Assembly (NCBI GenBank): GCA_036346375.1
Contig: CM070515.1
Location: 9,508,423 to 9,572,422 of the forward strand
Length of the DNA: 64,000 bases
Source of the DNA: Guadua angustifolia
Taxonomy: Eukaryota > Streptophyta > Magnoliopsida > Poales > Poaceae
Direction: 5' to 3'
The notes below the pieces were generated by a model that had not been told where the DNA came from, ran no database searches, and worked only from the letters and a program-made list of their open reading frames with translations. How positions within the stretch are numbered: the stretch's first letter is position 1; each line of letters begins with the position of its first letter. Below, piece after piece: positions 1 through 11,300 of this stretch. Position numbers and translations under genes: made by a program.

Positions 1-649
1 TGAAACTCTTATTGTGCTTTCCAGAATTGTGCTTCGTCAGGATGGGGGCGTGGTGGCTTTAGTTTGTCTTCCATGTGCTGAGACTCAGGCTTTCAATGTT
101 TGTATCGTTCGGGCAATACTGGGTAGTGCAGGAAGTGAGTGTTTCGTAGAACACCTTGTCATCCTTGTCTATCCCATCGATCCACCAGAAGAAGTAGCAT
201 CTAGTCTGTTGCTGAGATTATACGTGGATAAAGGTAAAGCTTAGAGGAACAAAACATGCATTACGAAATGTAACTACTCGTCATTAACTTACGATGAGCT
301 CACTGCACCTATAGAAAAAGTGGCCAGCGGTGTCTATATGGCTGGACTGCATGATCCATGTCGGAAGACTGCATTCTCAATTTGGCTGGGGAAACTCAGT
401 GGGCACAGGTGCATCTTTGCAATAACTATTAGGTGTAGGATGCCGCCTTCTCAAGCTTCCACCTCCCCTTCCGAAGAAGCTCCACATAGTTCAACATCGG
501 CAACCCCGATGGTATAAGGGAGTGTTGGGTGTAGCGTTGGCACAAATGGAGTGTCCGCAGTGGAGGTTGGGCTAGTGAAGAAGTGCTACCTAGATGGCTG
601 GTAGATTTATAGGTAGTGTGTAGTCGATGCAGGGCTGGTACAGTGCGAG
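1..649 (-). repeat. Left part of segmental copy 1, MULE 3' flank
   Basis: This stretch matches 47,985 to about 48,628 almost base for base with scattered substitutions, so it is the left end of the triplicated segment; copy 1 continues beyond the window edge. It lies downstream of the dead MULE transposase on the minus strand. Short minus-strand readings such as YDKAFYETLTSC (seen in copy 3) suggest it once coded, but every frame is now broken and I do not recognise a product. Confidence 0.6.
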
Positions 650-828
650 GTAGCATGTCATCACTTTGGTATGATAAAGTAATAGACAATGTGTTGTCAC
701 TTCACTCTGAGAAAATAGGGGACAATGTGTTCTCACTTTCGTTTGATAAAGCAATGGGTAGTGTGTTGTCACTTTGCCTTGAGAAAGTAGGGGCAGCATG
801 TTATCAAATCAGGCTGGCAAAGCGGAGG
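650..828. repeat. 35-36-bp minisatellite, five units (copy 1)
   Basis: Five head-to-tail units of 35 or 36 bp, each with a core like 'tgtgttgtcactt' followed by 'ctgagaaaataggg' or 'ttgataaagcaatg'. A unit of 36 bp is 12 codons, and on the minus strand the array reads as an imperfect 12-residue repeat (for example TTHYPLLYQTKV). The same array occurs at 48,629-48,830, so it predates the segmental duplication. Confidence 0.75.
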
Positions 829-833
829 GCAGT

Positions 834-2042
834 TGTCGGCGTATTCTGCCTGACAAAATCCCGTCAATGAACAGAGTTGGCTACTCCCTAGACGAAAGAT
901 ATAGTTCGGTAGAGGGTATCTTCGTGGCTAGAAACCCTAATGTCTCTCAACGATGGATCCGGGAATCAGCAAACCAATGGACACAACGATTTACCCAGGT
1001 TCAGGCCCACAGCTTGGGTAATGGCCCTACGTCCTGCTTGATCTTTGTTGAGGAAGTGTGGAGGTGTTTACAAGAGCTTTCTTCTAAGTGTTCCCTACTT
1101 CTTCCTCTGCGCCAGCCGGCCCCTTTCTCCATGCACCAAGGCGCCCATATATAGACGAGCCGGCCTGGGCAGGGGAGAAAGGGACGGTATACTTATCTAT
1201 AACACATTAATTACACCCATCATTCCAGCCTCCACGTCGACCCACGACTCATTTATTACACACGCCTCCGTGGCCTTGTACTTCAAACCTCATTTAATGT
1301 CGGTGCGTAGTCTCGCCCGGTCCGCCCGGGATATGACGCTCCTGCGACGGGTTTAGTAAGAGGCGTCAGAGGGACATGCTGTCATCGTGTCGATAGCTGA
1401 ATTATCCACAATTAATGACCCTGACACGAGGTGCTAGGGGAGGGAAACTTCGAGGCGAAGCCTTCCCCTCATTCCTTTGGTTATCTTCTTGGTCTGACAA
1501 GGGGGGCCTAGACGCCCGCCCACTCGTCAGGTCGCCTCATAAGCCGGCGCTGGCGAAGCGGCGTCGCCCGGCAGCGGCGTGATCGCCAGTTGCCGCCAGA
1601 GGCGCGTGGGCTCTTCGCCCGGCGGCGGCGTGATCTCCGGCCGCCGCCGGCGCCACGCTGCCGCCGCCCGAAAGCGAGTGTGATCGCCAGTTGCTTGCGA
1701 GGCCGCATGGGCTCTTCACCAGTGGGCAAGGCGTGATCGCCACTACCGCCAGGCACCACGTAATTTGCTGCCGCCCGTGCGAGGTGTGATCGCCAGGGGA
1801 CGCGTGGGCTCTTCGCCCGGCGGCGGCGTGATCGCCCGTGCCGCCAGGCGCCACGTCAAACGCCGCCGACGAAAGCGGCGTGATCGCCAGTTGCCGCCAG
1901 AAGCGCCACGTGGGCGCTTCGCCGAAAGCGAGGCTCGACGCCCCGCCGCCAGGGTGTCTTGAACTAGGCCAGGCCACTCCTTGGGCCTAATGCTTCTACG
2001 GCGGAGAGGGTACCCCGGTGCAAAGTACACTGACTTAGGACA
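834..2042 (-). mobile_element. Gypsy-type LTR inserted in copy 1
   Basis: GC-rich 1.2-kb block with LTR-like termini (TGTCGG at the left, GGACA at the right). It is absent from the paralogous site in copy 3 near 48,812, where the flanks are nearly continuous. Read on the minus strand it has a TATA-like 'ctatatatgggcgcc' near 1,143-1,157 and then a leader typical of grass gypsy LTRs. No coding domain lies inside. I see no clean 5-bp target duplication; about 18 bp present in copy 3 are missing here, so the insertion was accompanied by a small deletion or the exact ends are misplaced. A solo LTR is most likely. Confidence 0.6.
1505..1960. repeat. GC-rich ~50-bp direct repeats inside the LTR
   Basis: The motif 'gcggcgtgatcgccagttgc' and close variants ('gtgatcgcca') recur about every 50 bp, roughly seven times. 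They create long overlapping Pro/Arg/Ala-rich open frames on both strands, which I read as composition artefacts, not genes. Confidence 0.6.
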
Positions 2043-2147
2043 GTGTAATGCTATTGTTGATGTAGAAATGCAATAATTGAGTACAATAATAACGCAATTG
2101 TTGAAACAATAAAATGCGTATAATAGTTAAATTCCATACCACCTTTC

Positions 2148-3342
2148 ATGGAATCTGCACCGCTAGGTAATCTTGAAATTGTGCCCTATCTCCGTACAAG
2201 GCGAACATTTCTTGACTCGATGCCTACATTCTGTGTCATTCATGTTGTTCCTAATACACCTTGTCTGCCGACGCCCGACACCCTTCAGCCTTCCCACGTA
2301 TGGAACCTACCTCGTGTCCTCCCAACTGTGATGATCTGTGAACGAACCAACTACACGAAACCCATACATTTCTCCACTCTAAGTTGCCATCACTGCTTCA
2401 TTCGTGAAGTAGTCTGACATGAATACACCTAGGTCCATACGCACTATTCGTGAGACACTTCTATGCATCCATTCTTCTATTCGTGCCACAGTTGGTTTTG
2501 TCTCTGCACAATACCTCAAAACAAAGCTCCCTCGTCCCCATGTTCACTACTATGTGCATCCCCTTTGATGCCTTTATGTTCCATGCATATAGTGAGTATT
2601 TGACAGCAGAATCACTCATGCGGATCAATGCCCTGGCATGTCGATCCACGAAGTACTTTATGATCCTACGAAGAACTCCATCCACTATAGCTACTACAAG
2701 AAGGGGCCTCAGACTTCGCATAACCCAATTATACACTTCAGCCAGATTTGTCGTCATAACCCCATACCTAGCACCATTAGTATCGTAAAGAAGAGATCAC
2801 TTCTCCTTAGACTCATGCTCTATCACTTAGAGAAGCATTCAGTGCCCCATTTGTTCCCCTGAAACAACTACGGAAGGTCCATGGATATCTCTTTAAATGC
2901 AACTAGGGACTCGCTGTGACAACTATTGCCTGCTTCGATGTATGCCTTGTTGTCAGTTCGTCCAACTTCTTCCATAGTGTATCGAACTTTCGTTGTTGGT
3001 TCTGATCGCACAATCTCTTGAATAGCTTTATGAGCTATTTGTTCCTGAACTACTTGTAGAAGTTGGCACCCATATGGTATTTGCACCACCTACTTTACAA
3101 ATCAGGCCATGCATATGACTCATCTGGCCCTTGCTGTAACTGCAAGATCGACTTGAACAACCCAGAATGCCGATTGTGTATGATACACACTCCAAACCAC
3201 ACACCGACAATGTCGACTTTAATGTTCCTTAGAAACCAGAGCCAGCTTCGGTGTTCTCACCCTCCACAAATGCTAGCTCTATGGGAAAAACCTGGTTGTT
3301 GGTATCCCCTCCTATGACATTCAAAAAGTGACTATCGGTGCG
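2148..3342 (-). pseudogene. Mutator-like (MULE) transposase remnant, copy 1
   Basis: Minus-strand remnant of a MULE transposase, the DDE enzyme that cuts and pastes Mutator-type elements. Reading across several frames gives, in order: the catalytic-domain start IGGDTNNQVF and AFVEGENTE (about 3,270-3,340); the middle ANFYK, LCDQNQQRKFDTLWKKL (about 2,960-3,060); the conserved YGVMTTNLAEVYNWVMRSLR (about 2,700-2,760); and the C-terminal block SGEMYGFRVVGSFTDHH with a degenerate knuckle CSPCTEIGH (about 2,180-2,380). At least five stops and several frameshifts break it. The first catalytic Asp region, which should precede IGGDTNNQ, is missing because the frame joins directly to a gag-like zinc knuckle. 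Family assignment is from motif recognition; the element is dead. Confidence 0.75.
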
Positions 3343-4182
3343 GTATGTATATGATCAATGGCCAGTACATCCACACCTAAAGCATGTCTGTGGAGGAGCA
3401 ATAGCATTATTAGCTAGATCTTGCTTCTGGAAGCAACTTGATCCATTTCCTTTCACTTTCTACTGGGGTTTACCTCTTCCCTTCTGATTTTTGTCATTCT
3501 TCCATTTATCCCTTTTGTGTCTTTGGCCTTTCCTGCGACCTCAGCTATTGCTAGCATGATGAGCGTTTACATGTACTTTAGGCACTAAATGACTCCTACT
3601 AGGTAGGACTTGATAATTTTTCTTCAGAAGTTCATCGTACTTTTCTACTTCTAGCAGAATGCATATAAGCTCAGAGTATTGCTTGTACTTTGTATGTCGG
3701 TACTGTTGCTACAATATCATCATATTAGGGAGCAATATGCACAATATATTATTAATCTTTTCAGCCTCTATAGCTTTCTAGTTGCAGAATGCTAGTTTGG
3801 CAACAATCTTGTGCATAACAGAGTTGTATGTTGCCACTGACTCGAAATCCTGAAAGCGTAGGAGGGTCCATTCACATTGTGTTTGTGGCAACAGAATGGA
3901 TTTTTGCTGATTATATTGTTCCTTTAGGGAATTCTATAGAGCCAGTGGATCCTCCTCCATCAGATATTCGGCCTTCAGGTCTGCATGAAGATGGTGCCTC
4001 AGGAAGTGTAAAGCTGCACATTTAGCGACTTCAGGAAGAGCAGAGATACTAGCTTCAGGCTGGATAATTGCTGCACCAAGTGATCAGGTTGTCAGGTTGA
4101 ACTTGGTATCTATTGCCTAGGTGAGGTAGTTGCTGCCATTCAGGGCGAGCTCATCAAATTCTTTTTTAGTGATGTTAGACAT
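3343..4182 (-). pseudogene. Copia-type gag-like remnant with zinc knuckle, copy 1
   Basis: Starts at an ATG at 4,182 reading MSNITKKEFDELALNGSNYL. It continues with ALHFLRHHLHADLKAEYLME and the basic stretch before a CCHC knuckle (CFRCGCTGH, about 3,343-3,384). This is the nucleocapsid-precursor fold typical of copia-type gag sequences widespread in grasses. In-frame stops occur (for example after SNYLT, and TGA replacing Trp just after the knuckle His), so no protein is expected. The knuckle runs straight into the MULE catalytic domain at its 3' side, the same junction as in copies 2 and 3. Confidence 0.7.
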
Positions 4183-4979
4183 ATCCTATATGCAAGTAAA
4201 ATTAGGATTTTACTTCAATTAAAATATTATTTGGCATGCTTATTATTGAATTAGTAAAGTTTAGTCCATATTTATTCAGTAGATAATTATCTCAAAAATT
4301 TTCAGGATTTTCCAACATTTTTAATAATTTATGCTAATTATTAAGCAATTTTTATAATTATCAGTTAACAAGAAAATAAATGCCAACATGGATTAATCAT
4401 GACATAAAGATAATAAAATTAATCCAGAGATAGGAAGTTTATAATATGCTATCTGAAATTTTCTAGAATTTTTATAGCATTTTTCATAATTTTCTATTAA
4501 TTACCAAGCAATTTTAGAATTATTGAATAATAGAAAATAAAGTGTTCAGCATATATAAACATAAAATAATGCTAAAAAATAAATACAGCAACATGACACT
4601 TATCAATGGGTCAAACATAATTTTTCATAATTTTATAGCATTTTCTGTTGATTTTTCAACCAATTTTCAGAATTTCTTAAATAACAAAAATAAATTCCAG
4701 CACATATTAATCACGACATAAAGTTAAAAAATAAACCCAGTGTATGGATCTTTCAAAGTGTGCTAAAAATAAATTTTCTAAAAAATTATGGAAGTCTATA
4801 TACCATAGAGAATCAAATTTGTAGGATTTATCATCAATTTTTTAGAATTTACTAATTAATTTATGAAATTACTGAAAAAATTAGGAGCTAAAATATCAAA
4901 TAACGGACGGGTCATACAGTCCATCTGACCCATTCGTCCTCGAAGCCCATTCGGCTCCGTCTAAGAATTCGACGACTAA
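4183..4979. other. AT-rich spacer of segmental copy 1
   Basis: Very AT-rich sequence upstream of the gag-like remnant, matching 25,978 to about 26,755 and 51,020 to about 51,808. It contains repeated phrases such as 'cataattttctattaatta'. No coding capacity is visible. Its conservation in three copies marks it as part of the duplicated unit. Confidence 0.7.
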
Positions 4980-5189
4980 GGGCCTGTTTGTTTTAGCTTC
5001 TGATTCTGGATTTTAACCCTAAAAGCAGAATCAGAAACAAATAGACTGATTCTAGAATCTGATTCTCACAATCCAGCCCACCCATATACACTAGAATCTA
5101 CAATCCACTTTATGTGTGCTTTTGAATTCCAGAATCAGCTTTTCTACGATCACAATCTAGAATTAGCTTTTAAAGAAACAAACATGCCC
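4980..5189. mobile_element. Tourist-like MITE with TAA target duplication
   Basis: A 210-bp element with terminal inverted repeats GGGCCTGTTTGTTT and GGGCATGTTTGTTT, flanked by TAA at 4,977-4,979 and 5,190-5,192. Copies 2 (near 26,752) and 3 (near 51,808) show the uninterrupted site 'ctaagttcccaaccc', which directly supports insertion. The three-base TAA duplication points to the PIF/Harbinger (Tourist) group. No ORF; it would depend on a transposase elsewhere. Confidence 0.8.
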
Positions 5190-5372
5190 TAAGTTCCCAA
5201 CCCTACCCGTCACTCGATCCAGGACTCCAGGCGACGGGACAACTTGTGAAGCACCACCTCAGGCGTCACAAGCGCGAGCACCGCCGGCTCAGGCACCATC
5301 GCCTCGAGCATGAGAACAAGTGGTCGCCTGGACACGCACTTCAGGGCGTCAGTGCGGGAACATTGCGGAAGC
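5190..5372. other. GC-rich spacer, copy 1 left half
   Basis: GC-rich sequence matching 26,755-26,935 of copy 2. Its continuation is displaced to 14,542 by the solo LTR insertion. The 5 bases at 5,368-5,372 (gaagc) are the left target duplication of that insertion. Confidence 0.75.
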
Positions 5373-8300
5373 TGTAACGACCCCCATTTTTACATAAATG
5401 CAAAAATGGAAATCTCATGTGCACACAGTACTAGTCCCTGGATCAGTAGCTAGTACGCACATTTACAACAATTGGAATCACAACCATACATTATATTAAT
5501 TAAACGGAAACTAATAAACATATAAATCTTACAACTCAGAGTATAAGGCAGCAAAAGAAGCAAAGCCTGGTAGTGTGCCCATCCATCCCGCAGGCAACTG
5601 ACGAGGCATAAATCCCTAGAAAGATCACGTTGAAGATCCCGCAACCTGCGTCGAAACAAACCTTCGAAGCTTCGCTAACTTATACACCTAAAACCACAAA
5701 TTAAGCAAAGGTGAGTACTTTCGTACTCCGCAAGACTTAAGGTAGTATTTGCAAATGCATAAATGCAAGTCAAGTCAAAGGAGGCTACTACAGTTAATTT
5801 GCATAAAGCGAAATTTAATTTGTAAACCGAGTTATTTGCAAACGGAATTTGTGAGAGCAAGAATGATTGATAACAAATAAGTAAAGCATAAGTAACACTC
5901 ACAGTCCTCCATGACGTGAGCGACGGATAATCCACATCCTGAAATCCATCAATGTCGGCCCTTTGACATAAAGCACAGTTGCAAAACAAATGATACCAAC
6001 CCTTTTGAAAATAATAAAACATCTAACTCGCATCAGTTCGCCAAGACACCCATGACCGCTGGTACAGCTAATCGATTAGATTTAAACTCTGCAGAGGTGT
6101 ACAACTTTTCCCACAAGTCATGACCTTTTCTTTTTGCCGCATGTTTCACGCACTTTTAGCGTGTGGCCAGAATGTTCATGACGAAAACCTTTACATTACC
6201 TAGGTTAACTTTGCACCAGCGACGGGACGTTAAGCCCATACTATGATAGAAGAACTCAGAGCATAGAAATGTTGGAACTTCCCAAGTATGGCGTACACCG
6301 TTGTATTGGAAAGTGTGGCTCCCAACACCTCGGTGAGGGCACCCCGTCGAGCAAACCTAAAAAGGAGAGCCCGCACTACTTCGGCCTTCCAGAATGCAAA
6401 GTTAAACTAGATAACTTAATTGGTTTAAGGCTACCCCATCCCAGCACTTGTGGTTTGTACGGATATTCTTGGATCATACAACACGATGTTCGGTCCTTAA
6501 TCCGACACAGGCGATACTTCACCTTACACTACGTGCAAGACCCTTATTGCACTTCCGGCTATTGCCAATAATCGCCCGCGTCAAAACCATAGTTTTATTT
6601 TGGGTTTTTAATTAAAATTACCAGCAACCAACAGTGCTATTTCCAATGTTTTCAGAAAATAATTTTGTAACATTCCGAAAAATTCAAAAATAAGGAAAAT
6701 GAAAATTTTGAAATTTAAAAATGGAATAAAATTCAAATTTCAATTTGAATCAAAATTTTGATTTAAAACAATATCTTTTCCTTATTTTCTTGCAATCAAA
6801 ATTTTAAGAAAAGGAAATTCAAATTGAAATATGGTAAAATAACAAAAGAAAATGATGGAAAAATACATATTAAAAACCTAATCATGATATTTTTATTATG
6901 AAATCCTGAAAACCTTATATACTTTTATTAAAAATATCAAAACTTAAGATTTACATTAGTGAATTTTAGAAATTCAAAAACAGAAAAGTAGTAAAGCTGA
7001 AATTAGCAATGACAGAATATTTAAAATTTAAATATCAAATATAAAATTCTGAAAATTTTACAAAAACATTATTATCTCAAATCCATTTGAAAAACAAATT
7101 TTTAAAAATAAATAAAATCATTTGGACACTTTAATAAATCAAAAACAGAATAATCAGGAATTTAAATATTGCATTGTCAGAATTTTAATAAAATGTCTGT
7201 AAGGAGTTTTTATCTGAAAATTTGACTAAATCCTTATCGTGACTTGGCCAACCTCTGTAAAAAGTCTTGTAAATTCTGGAGTCGGTTTGTCAGCTCGATC
7301 CAGTGAACTTACCTCGGTCTGTCTAGAGGACTCCTCATGAGCTGTCCTGTGGTTTCACTTACAGGTGGGCCCAGTGTCTTGAGCTGGCCCAGTCGTCAGT
7401 CTTTGCCAACTTCTCCTTGCTAGCAAAGCCTCACACGTTAGCCACAGTCTCCAGCTTCTTCTTCTTTCTTCTGTTCTCCTCCTCTCTGCTGTCTCTTGTG
7501 CCGACCGAATCAGCAAACACCGCCACCTCACCTGCCAGTACGATGCTACGGTGATCATCTTCCTGGATTCACACTATCTCAGCCGAAATCTCTCGCTCAG
7601 CTTCCTTCTTCCCCAAGACCAGCCGCCTCTCTACTCCTGTGTTCAAACTCAGCGAATTCAACCCTCTTGTGCCTGCCCAGAGTTTGCCACGGCAACCTTT
7701 TCCTCTCCGAAGCCCTGCCACGGCATGAATTGGGCAGTTCCCATCTTAGCCACGCCTTGCCAGAACCCTGCCATGGCAAACGTTCCAAGCCATTTTCTCT
7801 GCCACGGCAAGCATCGCCAGAACTACCTCGACGCCTCTCCATTCTCTCCACCAGAAACCGAACCATCTCAGCTCTTCTGTAAAACCTAACTCGTCTATCT
7901 TCAGGAGATCATCACAGCAACCTCTACTCACCCATGAACCGACCTCCTGCGCCAACCAATCCCCTTTTCTTCCTCAAGGTCGGCAAGACCCGAGAAGGGG
8001 AGATTCATCATGCGCACTGCTACACTCCAAATTAGCCCGAAGTATCAACACCAAAGCTTCCTGGTGACCTCTAAAGTCCATCCCCATTGCCAATTTGAGC
8101 TCTTCTTCTCCGGCAAGCCGCGCAACCGAGCTCCTCCCTCCGCCATGGACGCGCACGGTGAGAGCTTGGTTTCGTATGCATTTCCTTTGAATAAAGCATT
8201 AAAACGAAATGCTTATTACTCACTGATGCTCACCCGTCCATTGTTTCTGAGGAATCACTGGTAGTTCTTCAGCTCCGCCTCACCGGCCATGGCGTCCGCC

Positions 8301-11300
8301 GCCCCTCACCGGTGGCGACTACCTTCCCGGCCACCTCCAGCTACTTCCAGACCACCCCTAGGTGCGCAAGGTTGTGATGAAGCCCATGGTGGAACCGATT
8401 CCGCTGTTCCGGCCTTCCTCCGTCGCCGGCGAGCTTCGGACGCCGGAGCTCTGCTCCGGGTCACTGCCGAGCGGGACCAAATTGTCTGCCTCTCACGTTG
8501 CGCGAGTCTCTGACGTCGCGGGCCCAGCTGCAGCACCTCTGATGAGTCTCTGTCCTACCGGGCCCAGCCGTCAGCCATCCAATTCAGCCCAGCCAAATAG
8601 AGAAAGCGTATTTCCAGTGAGAATGCATACTTTCCTTTTATGGCAATTATTCATTTTCCAGTAATTATCAAACCCGAAAACATTCAAATGTTTATATCTT
8701 TTGAAGTAATAATCAAAATAAAGTGAAATAAATTCTTAAATTCATCTAAATTCATGTAGATTCATAATATGCAAAAATATTTTGAAATTCAACTCTGTTT
8801 ATAATTTAGATTTAAATTTAAAGAATGGGATGAAAAACATGCTATACATAGAATTTCTGCAAATAAACTCTAAATTAAATAAAATAATTTTTTAGAATCC
8901 TTATGAAATTAGGAACCTGAATATATAAAAATATTTAATTATCATGCTTGATTTGATTTATTTGAAGTAGAAATTTAAATAAACTCCATTATTGTCTTTT
9001 AATAAAAATTGTGCATCATAAATCCTAAAATGATAAAATAATTTATACATGCTCCTGAATTCATAATAAACTCATTTGTGTAAAAATATTTAATATTCAA
9101 ACCCAGTTGATGTTATATTTAAATTTAAAAGGTACAAATAAACCCTAGCATAACACCGTTATAAATAAGAACCCAACTTTAAATCATGCCTGCTTTCTAT
9201 GATTTATTTATATTTGGATTTTATCTGATTTCTTTTTGTCCCTATTGAAACTTGTTATTTGTCATCTGTTATGTTCTTCGTTCGCGACGTGTAGAACCCG
9301 ACGTAATTAACTTTCGTCGTCGACTGCGACCTCAAATTCGTTGAAGACATCAATAAGCAAGGCAAGCACCCTCCTTTGACCATGTTGATCCCAGTTTTAT
9401 AAATGTTTTCATTAAATGTTTTATTGCATGCGTATATTCATTAAATGCTGCTACTTTGTGGGTACTGGTAGATATACCTACTGTCTTATGTAATTCCCTT
9501 AGTATTGACATGTGAACCTTGACAACCCCGGAATTATGGTTAGACAATATCTAATGTCAATTTGGGTATATGCGATGGTTAATAATCATGCTTAGCCATG
9601 CTTTAGACTTGGGATAAATCAATTGGAAATATTGATCAGATGAAACTTGAGAATAATGAGACATGATGATGGTTATTGGTATTCTGGTTAAAAATGAAAA
9701 TAAAACTATTATTGTGATGCGGGCAATTATTGGCAATAGCCTGGTGTGCATGGATTTGCACGTAGATTAGGGGGAGATTATTGCCTGTGTCGGATTAAGG
9801 ACCGAACTATGGGTTGTTTTCAGGCCAAGGTAACCGTACAACCACAAGTGCTGTTATGGGGCAGTCTTAACTTATTAAGTTACTTAAAACTAGCTTTGCA
9901 TATTGGTAGGCTGGAGTGTTACGAGCTTCTTCAGTGACTGGTTGCTCGTAGGTGTACGCTATGCTGTGGGCTAACTCATGTACAGTGAATGTACAAACAC
10001 TTTACTATTTTTCGTACAGTGACTGTATGAATGTCTTTCACCACCATAGTATATCGTCACCATGCTGGTGCAAAGTTAGGGTTAAGTAATTGAACGGTTA
10101 ATGTTATGATCGCTCATTCGCATACATTTGTATGGCGATCCACGGCTGACGTGGTGAGTTGATTGTATCTTGTGGGTAAAGCTGTACAGCTCTGCAGAGT
10201 AAAAACTAATCGATTAGCCGCGCCCGCAGTCATGGGCACTTGGTAAAGTCATCACATAGTTAGCAGTTTTGGTATTTTCTAAATGGTCTGGATTGGATAC
10301 ATTTGTTGGACAGTATTATCTCAGATTTATGCCTTGTGTTGGCAATGGACGACTCGATGCTCACGTCGTGGAGGACTGTGAGTTATTACTTATACTTTAC
10401 TTGTTTATTACTTTCGTATCAGTCAACTTGCTTTTATAAATTCCGTTTTACGACTATTATCTGTTTTACAATTTAAATTGGCTTTATGCAAATTAACCGT
10501 AGAAGCCTTTCCTTTGAAATGGCCTGCATGTATTATAGGATTTGATAAAGTCTTGCTGAGTACGCAAGTACTCACCCTTGCTTATTCGTGGTTTTTAGGT
10601 GAAGAATCAGAATAGCTCGATGAAATTATTTGACGCAGGAATCGGGAATGTTAACGAGTTTTTCTAGGGATTATGCCTTGTCAGTTGCCTGAGGGATTGG
10701 ATGGGCACACTACAAGACTTGAATATTTCCGCTGTATTACTCTGAATTGTAAGATTCTATTGTATTAATTACCATTATTATTTGCAATAAAGAGTATGGA
10801 TGTGATATCAATTGTTGTAAATGTGCGTACTAGCTACTGATCCAGGGACTAGTACTGTGTGCACATGAGATTTCCATTTTTGCATTTTATGTAAAAATGG
10901 GGGTCGCTACAAATTTTGATCTGATCATCAACCTTGTTGATTCTAAAGCATGGCTAAGCATGATTAAGTAATCGCATATACCCATGTTGACATTATGTAA
11001 TATCTACCCTTAATCTATGGTTATCAAGGTTCACATGTCATACATATCAAGGAAGGTTCATGAGACAACAGGTATAACTACCAAAACCACAAAATAGCAA
11101 ATTTACATAAAGTAAACGTATGCATAAAACCATTTGATAAACAAAAGGGAAATTAAATACTGGGATCAATATGATCAAAGGGGTGCTTGCCTTGCTTTAT
11201 CACTGATTACGACGAAGATGGAATCAAAGATGACAGGGGCGACGATGGAATCAACAACGTCGGATTCTACACGTCGATCAAAAGGAAATAAAGCAAATTA

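Noticed and set aside
1508..2030. Overlapping Arg/Pro/Ala-rich ORFs on both strands
   Set aside because: Produced by GC-rich ~50-bp repeats in the gypsy-type LTR; open in several frames at once.
7355..8664. Cluster of ORFs on both strands
   Set aside because: GC-rich transcribed part of a solo LTR; no conserved domain, and frames do not persist in the related LTRs.
5373..10911. A 5.5-kb DNA transposon with long terminal inverted repeats
   Set aside because: The inverted ends belong to two LTRs of opposite orientation. The target duplications gaagc (5,368/14,542) and aattt (6,661/10,912) pair the ends differently.
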